DNA of 5,699 nt from NCBI GenBank assembly GCA_023401595.1, contig JAEXDQ010000045.1, positions 1 to 5,699 on the forward strand, in the 5' to 3' direction. Position 1 is the stretch's first letter. Each line of letters starts with the position of its first letter. The notes under the pieces were generated by a model that made no database searches, was not told where the DNA came from, and saw only the letters and a list, made by a program, of their open reading frames with translations. The translations under genes and the position numbers were made by a program. This document shows, piece by piece, positions 1 through 5,529 of this stretch. The DNA comes from Spirochaetota bacterium. GTDB lineage: Bacteria > Spirochaetota > Spirochaetia > Sphaerochaetales > Sphaerochaetaceae.

Positions 1-178
1 GCACGGCCACGGCCTGCCCGGTCAGCCGCAGCGCGCGGTCGAAGATCCTCGCGTCACCTATCACCACGGGCCGGCAGTACCCGTCGAAGAAGTGCGCCCC
101 CGCGCACTTCGCCACGATCTCCGGCCCCACCCCGGCCCCGTCCCCCAGCAATATCCCCAGTATGGGTCTCTCGGTCAT
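1..178 (-). CDS. PdxA-family 4-phospho-hydroxyacid dehydrogenase, N-terminal part (runs off the left edge)
   Basis: The first 59 codons are present. The translation starts MTERPILGILLGDGAGVGPE and continues with a PVVIGD stretch near residues 38-43. GDxAGxGPE at residues 12-20 is the N-terminal signature of the PdxA family (NAD-dependent, metal-dependent dehydrogenases acting on 4-phosphohydroxy-L-threonine or, in PdxA2-type members, on 4-phospho-D-threonate/erythronate). The context, next to a carboxylate transporter operon rather than pyridoxine genes, favours a catabolic PdxA2-like role; this is inference. Two tandem ATGs occur at 181 and 178. The AGGAGG at 184-189 lies 2 nt from the first and 5 nt from the second, so 178 is preferred. 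The gene is separated from the upstream operon by a terminator and has its own operator-bearing leader, so it probably opens a second transcription unit. About 90% of codons end in G or C, yet Ile is often ATA, unlike the central genes. Confidence 0.88.
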   Translation of the reverse strand, partial: MTERPILGILLGDGAGVGPEIVAKCAGAHFFDGYCRPVVIGDARIFDRALRLTGQAVAV

Positions 179-183
179 CATTA

Positions 184-189
184 CCTCCT
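184..189 (-). promoter_or_regulatory. Ribosome-binding site of the left pdxA-like gene
   Basis: On the minus strand this reads AGGAGG, a perfect Shine-Dalgarno core. Its spacing decides between the two adjacent ATG codons, favouring the inner one at 178 (5 nt) over the outer one at 181 (2 nt). Confidence 0.75.
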
Positions 190-297
190 GGTCCGCTTCA
201 TGCGTTCGGAAACATGAATTTTCAACACCCATATATCATCAGTATGTGTGCCAGACATTGCTAATTTCTTGCAAAGAAAAACTATGCCGAGGTATTT

Positions 298-329
298 CGG
301 CCAAAAGCAACTTCAACGGCCAAAAACAA
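298..329. repeat. Direct repeat, 13 bp, two copies 19 bp apart
   Basis: CGGCCAAAAGCAA (298-310) and CGGCCAAAAACAA (317-329) differ at one base. They lie in the presumed 5' leader of the left pdxA-like gene. The 19-bp period is about two helical turns, which would suit a regulator binding one face of the DNA, but there is no independent evidence for that. Confidence 0.4.
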
Positions 330-452
330 ATAATTGTATTGTTAAGAACTTGTAAATTCATTCGTAGAAATGTGGAGGGACGCATCTAATTCATAATATT
401 AGAATAAATTGCTTCAACTTGGATAATGGTTGTACATAAAGAGGCTTCAAGA

Positions 453-466
453 AGCAAACGCTTGCT
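453..466. promoter_or_regulatory. Candidate LacI-type operator (proximal palindrome)
   Basis: The 14 bp AGCAAACGCTTGCT is symmetric except at the two bases flanking the central CG. GCAA-N-CG-N-TTGC is the general form of LacI/PurR-family operators. It lies about 275 bp upstream of the left pdxA-like start, immediately upstream of the weak candidate promoter noted for this region. Its centre is 55 bp from the centre of the larger palindrome at 502-527, close to an integral number of helical turns, so the two sites could act together. Confidence 0.45.
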
Positions 467-496
467 GCTCTTTCTATGAGGTGTTTCACTGCAACA

Positions 497-527
497 AAAC
501 GTTTCATATGAAACGTTTCATATGAAA
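497..527. promoter_or_regulatory. LacI-type tandem palindromic operator
   Basis: Positions 502-527 form a perfect 26-bp palindrome with TGAAACGTTTCA (509-520) at the centre and TTTCATATGAAA halves on each side. It is built from a 14-bp unit (ACGTTTCATATGAA) repeated head to tail at 499-512 and 513-526. The central element has the A/T-rich arms and central CG typical of LacI-family operators for sugar and sugar-acid genes; assignment to that family is inference. It lies between the upstream operon's terminator and the left pdxA-like gene, so it most likely controls that gene. Related half-sites (ATGAAACG at 537-544, GTGTTTCAC at 481-489) flank it. Confidence 0.65.
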
Positions 528-590
528 TAATCAAAAATGAAACGGAATACTATTTCAAAAACGACGAACAATAAGAATACCCATTGCGGT

Positions 591-643
591 AAAAAAAGCC
601 CGTACGCAAAGACGCGCCTACAACGGCAGCTTATTGTACGGGC
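591..643 (-). terminator. Rho-independent terminator of the transporter/isomerase operon
   Basis: Read on the minus strand, an 8-bp perfect stem GTACGGGC... (the complementary arms are 636-643 and 598-605) is followed directly by seven Ts (591-597). The loop is long, about 30 nt, and holds a smaller GCC...GGC hairpin, so the fold is probably branched. It lies about 70 nt past the stop of the isomerase gene. A second GC-rich 6-bp hairpin (692-697 with 707-712) lies just after that stop codon but has no T-tract, so the structure at 591-643 is taken as the operon end. Confidence 0.75.
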
Positions 644-715
644 ATACCCATGGACAGAGGGCTCAGGCAAAAAACAACATATCAATTGAACCGGCGCACT
701 ACCGGCGCGCCGACG

Positions 716-1627
716 TCAGACGCACCTCCACGCAGTCTCCAATGTACGCTTTGCATTGGCGACGACGATATCTGGATCCTCGCCAAGCTGCGGCTTCACT
801 TCAAAGCTGAGAATCGGCCGCCGCTCCGAAGACAGGTAGCCTACCTCCAGCAATTTCCGCAGGAAGAGAGTCAGATACCCGACATCATTCTCACTACCGG
901 GATATCCGAACCGAGGATGGTTGTCTCCGTATACGGGATTCGATGGGTCGGCGATCAGCGTGTTGCCGATATGGGCATGCACGATATGCCCCCTTACCGG
1001 ATCGACCGCTTCATCGATCGTTTCATGAATCATCGGGATATGGCTGCAATCCAGCATCAGTCCGAAATTGCCGCATTCGGCGCAAACGGCTTCTACATAC
1101 CGCTTTGCCAGCCAGCCGGGACCAATGAGGGATTTCTTGTCAATGTCATGGTCGAACACCTCAAGACAGATTTGCAAGGACCCTTTTGAGGCCGCATATT
1201 CACACAACTCCACCGACGATCTGATCAGAGCCGCCAAGCAGTCCTCTCGGGTATCCTCCGTCCAGCCGCGGGAAAGGAACTGAAAATCCTCCGCGCCCCA
1301 AGCGTAGGCCTCGTCAATTCCTCCCTTCAAGGCGGAGACCGCCGCTTTTCGTTCAACCTCGTCCAAGGAATTGATGTTCAGCTTCGAACCGAACAGTAGA
1401 GAGTGGCCGCAATACGTGAACTGCATATGGGCCGCCTTGATCATGGACGGAACCTGTTCGCGAAGCTCCTCCCAAGGAATACGCCCCACCTCGACGACAT
1501 CAAAATAGGTATCCACAAGAATTTTCTTCAACGTGGAAAGATACCGCTCCGGTCCATAAGCGGACTCCGGATACGCCATGCCATGGACGATTCCGATCCG
1601 GCAGTAATCGTGGATATTGCCATTCAC
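716..1627 (-). CDS. Sugar phosphate isomerase/epimerase, xylose-isomerase-like TIM barrel
   Basis: The 303-residue product matches the length and motif order of the AP-endonuclease-2/xylose-isomerase-like TIM-barrel superfamily. Likely metal ligands appear in order at strand ends: E156 (CLEVFDHD), D193 and H196 (LDCSHIPM), H217/H219 (HAHIGN) and E276 (SFEVKP). These enzymes isomerise or epimerise sugars, sugar phosphates or hydroxy-keto acids in the cytoplasm; the substrate cannot be read from the sequence. Next to PdxA-like and TTT genes, a role like the hydroxypyruvate-isomerase-type OtnI of tetronate catabolism is possible but inferred. The start is a GTG at 1627, with GGGAGG about 8 nt upstream; the nearby ATG at 1623 is out of frame and the next in-frame Met is residue 17. 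It lies 27 nt after the racemase-like gene and is last before the terminator. Confidence 0.88.
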   Translation of the reverse strand: MNGNIHDYCRIGIVHGMAYPESAYGPERYLSTLKKILVDTYFDVVEVGRIPWEELREQVPSMIKAAHMQFTYCGHSLLFGSKLNINSLDEVERKAAVSALKGGIDEAYAWGAEDFQFLSRGWTEDTREDCLAALIRSSVELCEYAASKGSLQICLEVFDHDIDKKSLIGPGWLAKRYVEAVCAECGNFGLMLDCSHIPMIHETIDEAVDPVRGHIVHAHIGNTLIADPSNPVYGDNHPRFGYPGSENDVGYLTLFLRKLLEVGYLSSERRPILSFEVKPQLGEDPDIVVANAKRTLETAWRCV

Positions 1628-1654
1628 CGTTCGTTCCTCCCGTTTCCTGATGTA

Positions 1655-2311
1655 TCAGCCCAACAGCGCTTTGACAGATTCACAGCAAAGCCTTGGGGAA
1701 GTCAGTACCGGCGTATCTCCGGCGACAGTCTGGGCGGCACCCTGCAAATGGGCCATGGACGCCTGTGCGAGGACGATGACATCCGCGCCATGAGCCTTTC
1801 TCACCATGTCCAGGACAAGCCGGTCATGGGTGGCCCTGTCCCCCCCCTTCAAGGCCGCGATCGCATCCGTGCAAAGCTGCGATGCGATCTCGACTTCTCT
1901 TCCGGCGGTCGCCGCATCGGCCTCTATCTTCCGCACGGTCGGAGCGACAGTCGTGGACGCAGTAGCCAGCACGGCTATCCGCCGCCCCAGTTGGACGGCC
2001 CTGACAGTCATGGCGTCGTCGATAGCGACGATCCGGGTCGACAGGAACGGACGGGCCTGAACCACATACGGGGTCAGGGACGAACAGGTCACGACAATCA
2101 GATCAGCTCCGGTAAGCTGCGCGCTCACCAGGTCGTTCATCAGTCGCTGATGGTTCGTGGCGGTGAATTCGCCGCGTTCCGTAACGTCGGTGACCAAAAA
2201 TTCGTCAAGGATATTATGGACCTTCACATCCTGCGCGAGAACCTCCCTGAGCAACGGTTCAAAACTCTCCAAAACATTCTTGATCGTATGAAGCAAAACG
2301 ATACTTTTCAT
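1655..2311 (-). CDS. Asp/Glu/hydantoin racemase-superfamily protein with a single catalytic cysteine
   Basis: The 218-residue protein has the superfamily's two-lobe pattern. The first catalytic Cys is in VVTCSSL (C76), and LGRRIAVLATASTTVAPT (109-126) matches the GVLAT...T region that begins the second half. At the second site, where two-cysteine members have LGCAGMA or LGCT, this protein reads LAQASMA, so Q183 replaces the Cys. I recall LAQASMA in a whole subgroup of uncharacterised racemase-like proteins, so this is probably a family trait, not damage. Loss of one Cys argues against ordinary two-base racemisation; a one-cysteine mechanism such as isomerisation or decarboxylation (arylmalonate decarboxylase also uses one Cys, though at the other site) is conceivable. 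The ATG at 2311 is preceded by AGGGGGAG at about 4 nt. The coding strand carries a run of eight Gs (1840-1847). It sits between tctC and the isomerase. Confidence 0.85.
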   Translation of the reverse strand: MKSIVLLHTIKNVLESFEPLLREVLAQDVKVHNILDEFLVTDVTERGEFTATNHQRLMNDLVSAQLTGADLIVVTCSSLTPYVVQARPFLSTRIVAIDDAMTVRAVQLGRRIAVLATASTTVAPTVRKIEADAATAGREVEIASQLCTDAIAALKGGDRATHDRLVLDMVRKAHGADVIVLAQASMAHLQGAAQTVAGDTPVLTSPRLCCESVKALLG

Positions 2312-2350
2312 GATCTCCCCCTAGTATTCCGTGAAAATGTCCATCCATCG

Positions 2351-2391
2351 GAAGCCCCATGGCTGAACGCCATTGTCAACGACCGGGCTTC
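2351..2391 (-). other. Nested inverted repeats in the tctC-racemase gap
   Basis: The arms GAAGCCC (2351-2357) and GGGCTTC (2385-2391) enclose a smaller hairpin, ATGGC (2359-2363) with GCCAT (2369-2373). Together with the hairpin at 2404-2423, this fills most of the 138-bp gap with structure. It lies in the leader of the racemase-like gene and ends about 40 nt before its start. A TTGACA hexamer occurs on the minus strand at 2374-2379 but lacks a matching -10, so I do not call a promoter. Confidence 0.35.
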
Positions 2392-2403
2392 ACGACAGAA
2401 AGA

Positions 2404-2423
2404 GGGATGGCGCACGCCATCCC
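2404..2423 (-). terminator. Hairpin after tctC: attenuator or mRNA 3'-end stabiliser
   Basis: A perfect 8-bp stem (GGGATGGC 2404-2411 with GCCATCCC 2416-2423) with a 4-nt loop lies about 26 nt beyond the tctC stop. On the minus strand it is followed by TCTTTCTGT, an imperfect T-tract, so termination is likely to be partial. This would lower expression of the racemase and isomerase genes relative to the binding protein, or protect the tctC mRNA 3' end. Confidence 0.55.
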
Positions 2424-2449
2424 CCTCAGTATACCACAATTATACGCTA

Positions 2450-3442
2450 TTATTTCGCTTTGCCGATTTTCTTCAGATAATCAGCCTGGAAATCCGCCAT
2501 GAACTTCGCTGCTTCCTCATTGTTCATGAACTGGGAGATCAAACCGTTCTTGGCGATATAGTCGTTGTTCCACGAGTCGGTCTTGGAGACCTGCGCGAGA
2601 CAGTCGCTCCAATACTTCGCAGCTTCGGGGGTCATGTTCTTCGGACCGACCACACCGCGCCAGACGGGAACCTCGACGTTCTTGTAGTTGCCCACTTCGC
2701 TCAGGGTCGGGGCGTCGGCGAGCTTGCCGGCGAACCTGGTGGTGGACAGCGCAAGGACGGGGACCAGTTTTCCGGCCTCGACGTACTGCGACGCCGCGGC
2801 GGGCTTTGACATGCACAAATCGACATGCCCGCCGAGAATACTGGTGATCGCTCCGCTTGTAGAGTCGTTCGTGATATACGCCAGCTGGTTCTCATTGAAG
2901 CCGAGTTCGGCGATCAGCGCTTCGTAGGTAGCGATATCGTCGCCCTTGGAACCGGCGATAACGACCTGGGAGCCGCCCTTGATGGCGTCGATCACTTCCC
3001 CGAAGGTCTTGTACTTGGAGTGTTCACCGATGAACAACAGCTGCTTGTCAACCGCCATGACCGCGATCGGTGTAAAGTTCTCGATGCGGTTGTCGGTGTT
3101 CTGGCACATCGGCATCAGGTCTCCGCTGTTGAAGGTCAACAGAGTATGGTTCGCCTTCTCGACCGGAGCGGTACGGGAAACCTGAAGACGGCCGACTTCA
3201 CCGCCACCGTCAGTCACATAGTTGACGAGGAAGGTCTTGTCGCAGATACCCTGCCTGTTCATGATGTCCTTGATCTGCTGGGTATAGATATCGGATCCCC
3301 CGCCGGGTTTCGAAGTAACGATCCAGTCAATGTCACGCGACGGAGTGAAAGCGCCGGACGCGGCGGCCTCACCTTGGCCATTGGCGAACAACGGCATCAT
3401 CAATGCAGCTACGAGAAGAACGACGGTTGCAATTTTTTTCAT
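2450..3442 (-). CDS. tctC: TctC/Bug-family extracytoplasmic solute-binding protein of a TTT transporter
   Basis: The 330-residue product is the usual length for TctC/Bug proteins, which capture small carboxylates outside the inner membrane and hand them to TctA/TctB. A classical signal peptide occupies residues 1 to about 22: positive MKK, a hydrophobic core, then LFANG, with no lipobox cysteine. Family features include the ligand-loop PGGGSD (46-51), a QVVIAGSKGDD segment (159-169), a GGHVDLCMSKPAA domain-II stretch (204-216), APTLSEVG (244-251) and WRGVVGPKNMTPEAA (261-275). The bound ligand cannot be assigned. The ATG at 3442 has AAGGAGA 7-8 nt upstream. tctC follows tctB-tctA here, whereas the best-known order is tctC first, and hairpins lie on both sides of it. 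The mature N-terminus (QGEAAASG) resembles spirochaete binding proteins. Confidence 0.93.
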   Translation of the reverse strand: MKKIATVVLLVAALMMPLFANGQGEAAASGAFTPSRDIDWIVTSKPGGGSDIYTQQIKDIMNRQGICDKTFLVNYVTDGGGEVGRLQVSRTAPVEKANHTLLTFNSGDLMPMCQNTDNRIENFTPIAVMAVDKQLLFIGEHSKYKTFGEVIDAIKGGSQVVIAGSKGDDIATYEALIAELGFNENQLAYITNDSTSGAITSILGGHVDLCMSKPAAASQYVEAGKLVPVLALSTTRFAGKLADAPTLSEVGNYKNVEVPVWRGVVGPKNMTPEAAKYWSDCLAQVSKTDSWNNDYIAKNGLISQFMNNEEAAKFMADFQADYLKKIGKAK

Positions 3443-3467
3443 ACAAAATCTCCTTGTTGTTTTGTAT
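3441..3467 (-). promoter_or_regulatory. AU-rich hairpin presenting the tctC ribosome-binding site in its loop
   Basis: On the mRNA, ATACAAAA (3467-3460) pairs perfectly with TTTTGTAT (3448-3441), closing an 11-nt loop CAACAAGGAGA that holds the Shine-Dalgarno sequence. The 3' arm includes the first two bases of the tctC ATG. The stem is weak, with one G-C pair, so it may expose the ribosome site or act as a mild, temperature-sensitive brake. That function is inference. Confidence 0.4.
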
Positions 3468-3472
3468 ATCGT

Positions 3473-3493
3473 GCGGGGAGCTATTCTCCCCGC
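3473..3493 (-). other. Intercistronic hairpin between tctA and tctC
   Basis: GCGGGGAG (3473-3480) and CTCCCCGC (3486-3493) form a perfect 8-bp GC-rich stem with a 5-nt loop, midway in the 78-bp gap after the tctA stop. No T-tract follows on the minus strand (the next bases are ACGATATAC), so it is not a classical terminator. It fits an RNA-processing boundary or stability element that could let the binding-protein mRNA accumulate above the permease mRNA. Confidence 0.6.
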
Positions 3494-3520
3494 TGACTAC
3501 CTTGTGATATAGGAACAGGC

Positions 3521-5035
3521 TCACGCCTTTTTCTTCAGTACCCCGCACTTGGTCAGCACCAGCCGAACCACAGGCGTCAAGACGATCAGTATCAGGACGA
3601 TGATGAAGAAACAGGCGATCGGTTTCTGGAAGAAAATATTCAGACTGCCCTGGCTGATGATGAACGCCTTGCGCATGTTGTCTTCGAGCAACGGAGCGAG
3701 AACGAACGCCAGCAGCATCGGGGCGGTACTGTATCCAGACTTTTCCAGGATATAGCCGACCAGACCCGAAAGGAACATCACCACCACGCCATACATCGAA
3801 TAGGTCGTGCTATATGAGCCTACGAGACAGACCACAGTGATGATCGGGATCATCACCTTCACAGGCACCGACAGGATCCTGATCAGGAACGGAATCACGC
3901 CCAAGGCTATCGCCAGAGTCAGCAAGTTCGCAAGGAACAGCGAAGCGATCAGCCCCCAGGCGAAATCCGGCGCGTTGGTGAACAACAGCGGCCCGGGGTT
4001 CAGCCCCCACATCATCAGACCGCCGAGCAATACCGCGCCAGTCCCTGAACCGGGGATGCCGAGGGCCAGCAACGGGGCGAACGCTCCCGCTGCGGCGGCA
4101 TTGTTGGCCGCCTCGCAGGCGGCGATACCTTCAATCGCGCCCGTACCGAGCGGCTCTTCGCTTTTGAAGGCCTTCTGCGCCGCATAGCCGAGGAAAGCTC
4201 CCGTTGTCGCGCCTGCGCCCGGCAGAACGCCTACGAACGTCCCCATGAGACCGCTTCTGATCGCGGGAGGCAGCAACCGCCTGACATCGTGTCCGGTAAG
4301 AAGCGAGCCCTTGATAGTCAGTTTCTGCGTAATGGAGGTCTCGACCTTTTTGTTACGGTCCTCCATCAGCCTCATGACCTGGGCGAAGCCTACCGTACCG
4401 ATGACGAACGGCGTGAACGGAACGCCGCCGAGCAGATAGATGTTGCCGAAATCGAAGCGAGGCGCGCCGGTCTGCGTATCCATCCCCATGCTGGCGATCA
4501 GAATACCGAGGAACGTCAGCACAACGCCCTTCGTCGGGTTCTTGCCCACCAGCCAGCCGATGGAGGTCATGGCCACGAGCAGCAGGGCCGTCATCTCGGC
4601 GGGACCGAACTTCAGGCCGATGTCGGCCAAGGCGGGCCCCATGAAGGTCAGGATGATCATGCCGATCGTACCGCCGATAAAGGAAGCCATATTGGCGGTG
4701 AACAGGGCCTGACCCGGCCTGTTTCGCTTCGTCGCCATCGGATATCCGTCCAGCGTCGTCATGACGGCGGGACTGTCGCCGGGGATGTTCAGCAAAATGG
4801 CGCTGAACGATCCGCCGTACATGTTCGAGTAATACAATGCGCCGAGCATGATGATCGCGGTCGTAGGGTTGAACTTGTAGGTCAACGGCAACAACAGCGC
4901 GACGCCGGCCAACGACCCGATACCGGGCATAGCACCGACGATCAGCCCCAATACAGCGCCCAACAGGCATGCCCCTACATTCTGGAATGTGAAGACGACG
5001 CCGAACCCCTGCAATAGCATCTGGATATTTTCCAT
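3521..5035 (-). CDS. tctA: TctA-family large permease subunit of a tripartite tricarboxylate transporter
   Basis: The 504-residue polytopic membrane protein has the standard TctA length and its two-fold repeated signature. The first copy has GAMPGIGSLAG (34-44) and YGGSFSAILLNIPGDSPAVMT (from residue 73, given in part); the second has GVLPGAGATTGAF (269-281) followed by EAANNAAAAGAFAPLLALGI (308-327), PGSGTGAV and NPGP. TctA forms the channel of secondary, ion-gradient-driven carboxylate uptake, working with TctB and the binding protein TctC. The hydrophobic segments are evenly spread, with a charged loop around 223-260 (MEDRNKK...DVRR). The ATG at 5035 is preceded at 5 nt by GGGGG, which overlaps the tctB TAG stop, so the two are very probably translationally coupled. 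The C-terminus ends in a basic tail (KKKA), and no disruption is seen. Confidence 0.96.
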   Translation of the reverse strand: MENIQMLLQGFGVVFTFQNVGACLLGAVLGLIVGAMPGIGSLAGVALLLPLTYKFNPTTAIIMLGALYYSNMYGGSFSAILLNIPGDSPAVMTTLDGYPMATKRNRPGQALFTANMASFIGGTIGMIILTFMGPALADIGLKFGPAEMTALLLVAMTSIGWLVGKNPTKGVVLTFLGILIASMGMDTQTGAPRFDFGNIYLLGGVPFTPFVIGTVGFAQVMRLMEDRNKKVETSITQKLTIKGSLLTGHDVRRLLPPAIRSGLMGTFVGVLPGAGATTGAFLGYAAQKAFKSEEPLGTGAIEGIAACEAANNAAAAGAFAPLLALGIPGSGTGAVLLGGLMMWGLNPGPLLFTNAPDFAWGLIASLFLANLLTLAIALGVIPFLIRILSVPVKVMIPIITVVCLVGSYSTTYSMYGVVVMFLSGLVGYILEKSGYSTAPMLLAFVLAPLLEDNMRKAFIISQGSLNIFFQKPIACFFIIVLILIVLTPVVRLVLTKCGVLKKKA

Positions 5036-5044
5036 GTCGTCCCC

Positions 5045-5512
5045 CTACCTAAAAATGAGGTTGTAGATAATCCCTTTGGGGAAATCTATCCGCAGCCATA
5101 TGGCGAACGCGCCGACGACAATCGCCATAATGATCACAAACGCTATGATAGTCGCTTTCCATGTACATTTCTCGTACCATTTGAGCCATACCAGCATATA
5201 GATGGCGATCGAGGGAATCATACCTATGATATAGGACGCCGCGACCAACGCCAGCAACCCGAGAGGAACCAACCAGTTGGCGACAGGGAAGTCGGGCGCT
5301 TCCTCCTTGAGCGACTGGAAGAACGCCAGCACGCTTACGGCGAGCATCGCGAAGCCGATGATCACAGGGAAGAATCCCGGCATGGGTCCCTTCATCTGAT
5401 GCCAGAAACCATACTTCCCCAGCCCCATCCAGATGAACACGACGCTGATGACCGCGGTCGCCACTGGAATGAGAATCTTCGCGTTAAACACTCGTTTAAC
5501 CTTTTCGTTCAT
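5045..5512 (-). CDS. tctB: TctB-family small permease subunit of a tripartite tricarboxylate transporter
   Basis: The 155-residue hydrophobic protein has four predicted membrane segments (about 13-30, 48-66, 79-112 as a close pair, 118-139), the usual TctB layout. It has a PGFFPVIIG motif at 45-53 after the first segment and LRIDFPKGI near the C-terminus, matching the family's LxxxLPxG-type ending. TctB is the small subunit that pairs with TctA in the inner membrane. The frame stays open upstream to 5641, but that stretch is basic, low in hydrophobic residues and antisense-like in composition; it lies inside the upstream PdxA-like gene in another frame. The ATG at 5512 has AAGGGGA about 8 nt upstream and gives a normal TctB N-terminus (MNEKVKRVF). 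The gap to the upstream stop is 17 nt, so the two genes share an operon. Confidence 0.93.
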   Translation of the reverse strand: MNEKVKRVFNAKILIPVATAVISVVFIWMGLGKYGFWHQMKGPMPGFFPVIIGFAMLAVSVLAFFQSLKEEAPDFPVANWLVPLGLLALVAASYIIGMIPSIAIYMLVWLKWYEKCTWKATIIAFVIIMAIVVGAFAIWLRIDFPKGIIYNLIFR

Positions 5513-5529
5513 TTCACAATCCCCTTTTG

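Larger units (their letters stand above)
190..590. other. AT-rich intergenic regulatory region between two transcription units
   Basis: This stretch of about 400 bp has no credible gene on either strand; the only sizeable open frame (162-389, plus strand) is antisense to the pdxA start and has no family resemblance. It is far more AT-rich than the flanking genes. It holds the two LacI-type palindromes listed separately and a near-identical 13-bp direct repeat. A promoter for the left pdxA-like gene must lie here if that gene is a separate unit, but no strong sigma70 match stands out. The best minus-strand candidate is TTGAAG (445-450) with CATTAT (423-428) at a 16-nt spacing, directly downstream of the palindrome at 453-466. 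I rate that promoter as weak. Confidence 0.6.

Noticed and set aside
704..711. The 8-bp palindrome GGCGCGCC as a possible functional site
   Set aside because: It is a short GC-rich palindrome in a GC-rich context, explained by chance; no partner site was seen.
650..1189. A 179-codon plus-strand open frame starting just after the terminator
   Set aside because: It is antisense to the well-supported isomerase gene and has no recognisable domain.
1621..1623. ATG as an alternative start for the isomerase gene
   Set aside because: It is out of frame with the isomerase reading frame; the GTG at 1627 is in frame and well spaced from GGGAGG.
2374..2379. A consensus TTGACA on the minus strand in the tctC-racemase gap as an internal promoter
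   Set aside because: No acceptable -10 hexamer lies 16-18 nt downstream, and the hexamer falls within a nested inverted repeat, so an isolated match is not enough.
1403..2809. A 468-codon open frame on the plus strand
   Set aside because: It is antisense to the isomerase, racemase-like and tctC genes and crosses two intergenic gaps. Its product is rich in Arg, Asp, His and Gly without family motifs, as expected from the reverse of GC-rich coding DNA.
4289..5017. A 242-codon open frame on the plus strand opposite tctA, with another overlapping frame on the minus strand at 4353-4970
   Set aside because: Both are composition shadows of the strongly supported tctA gene: charged, low in hydrophobic residues and with no recognisable domain.
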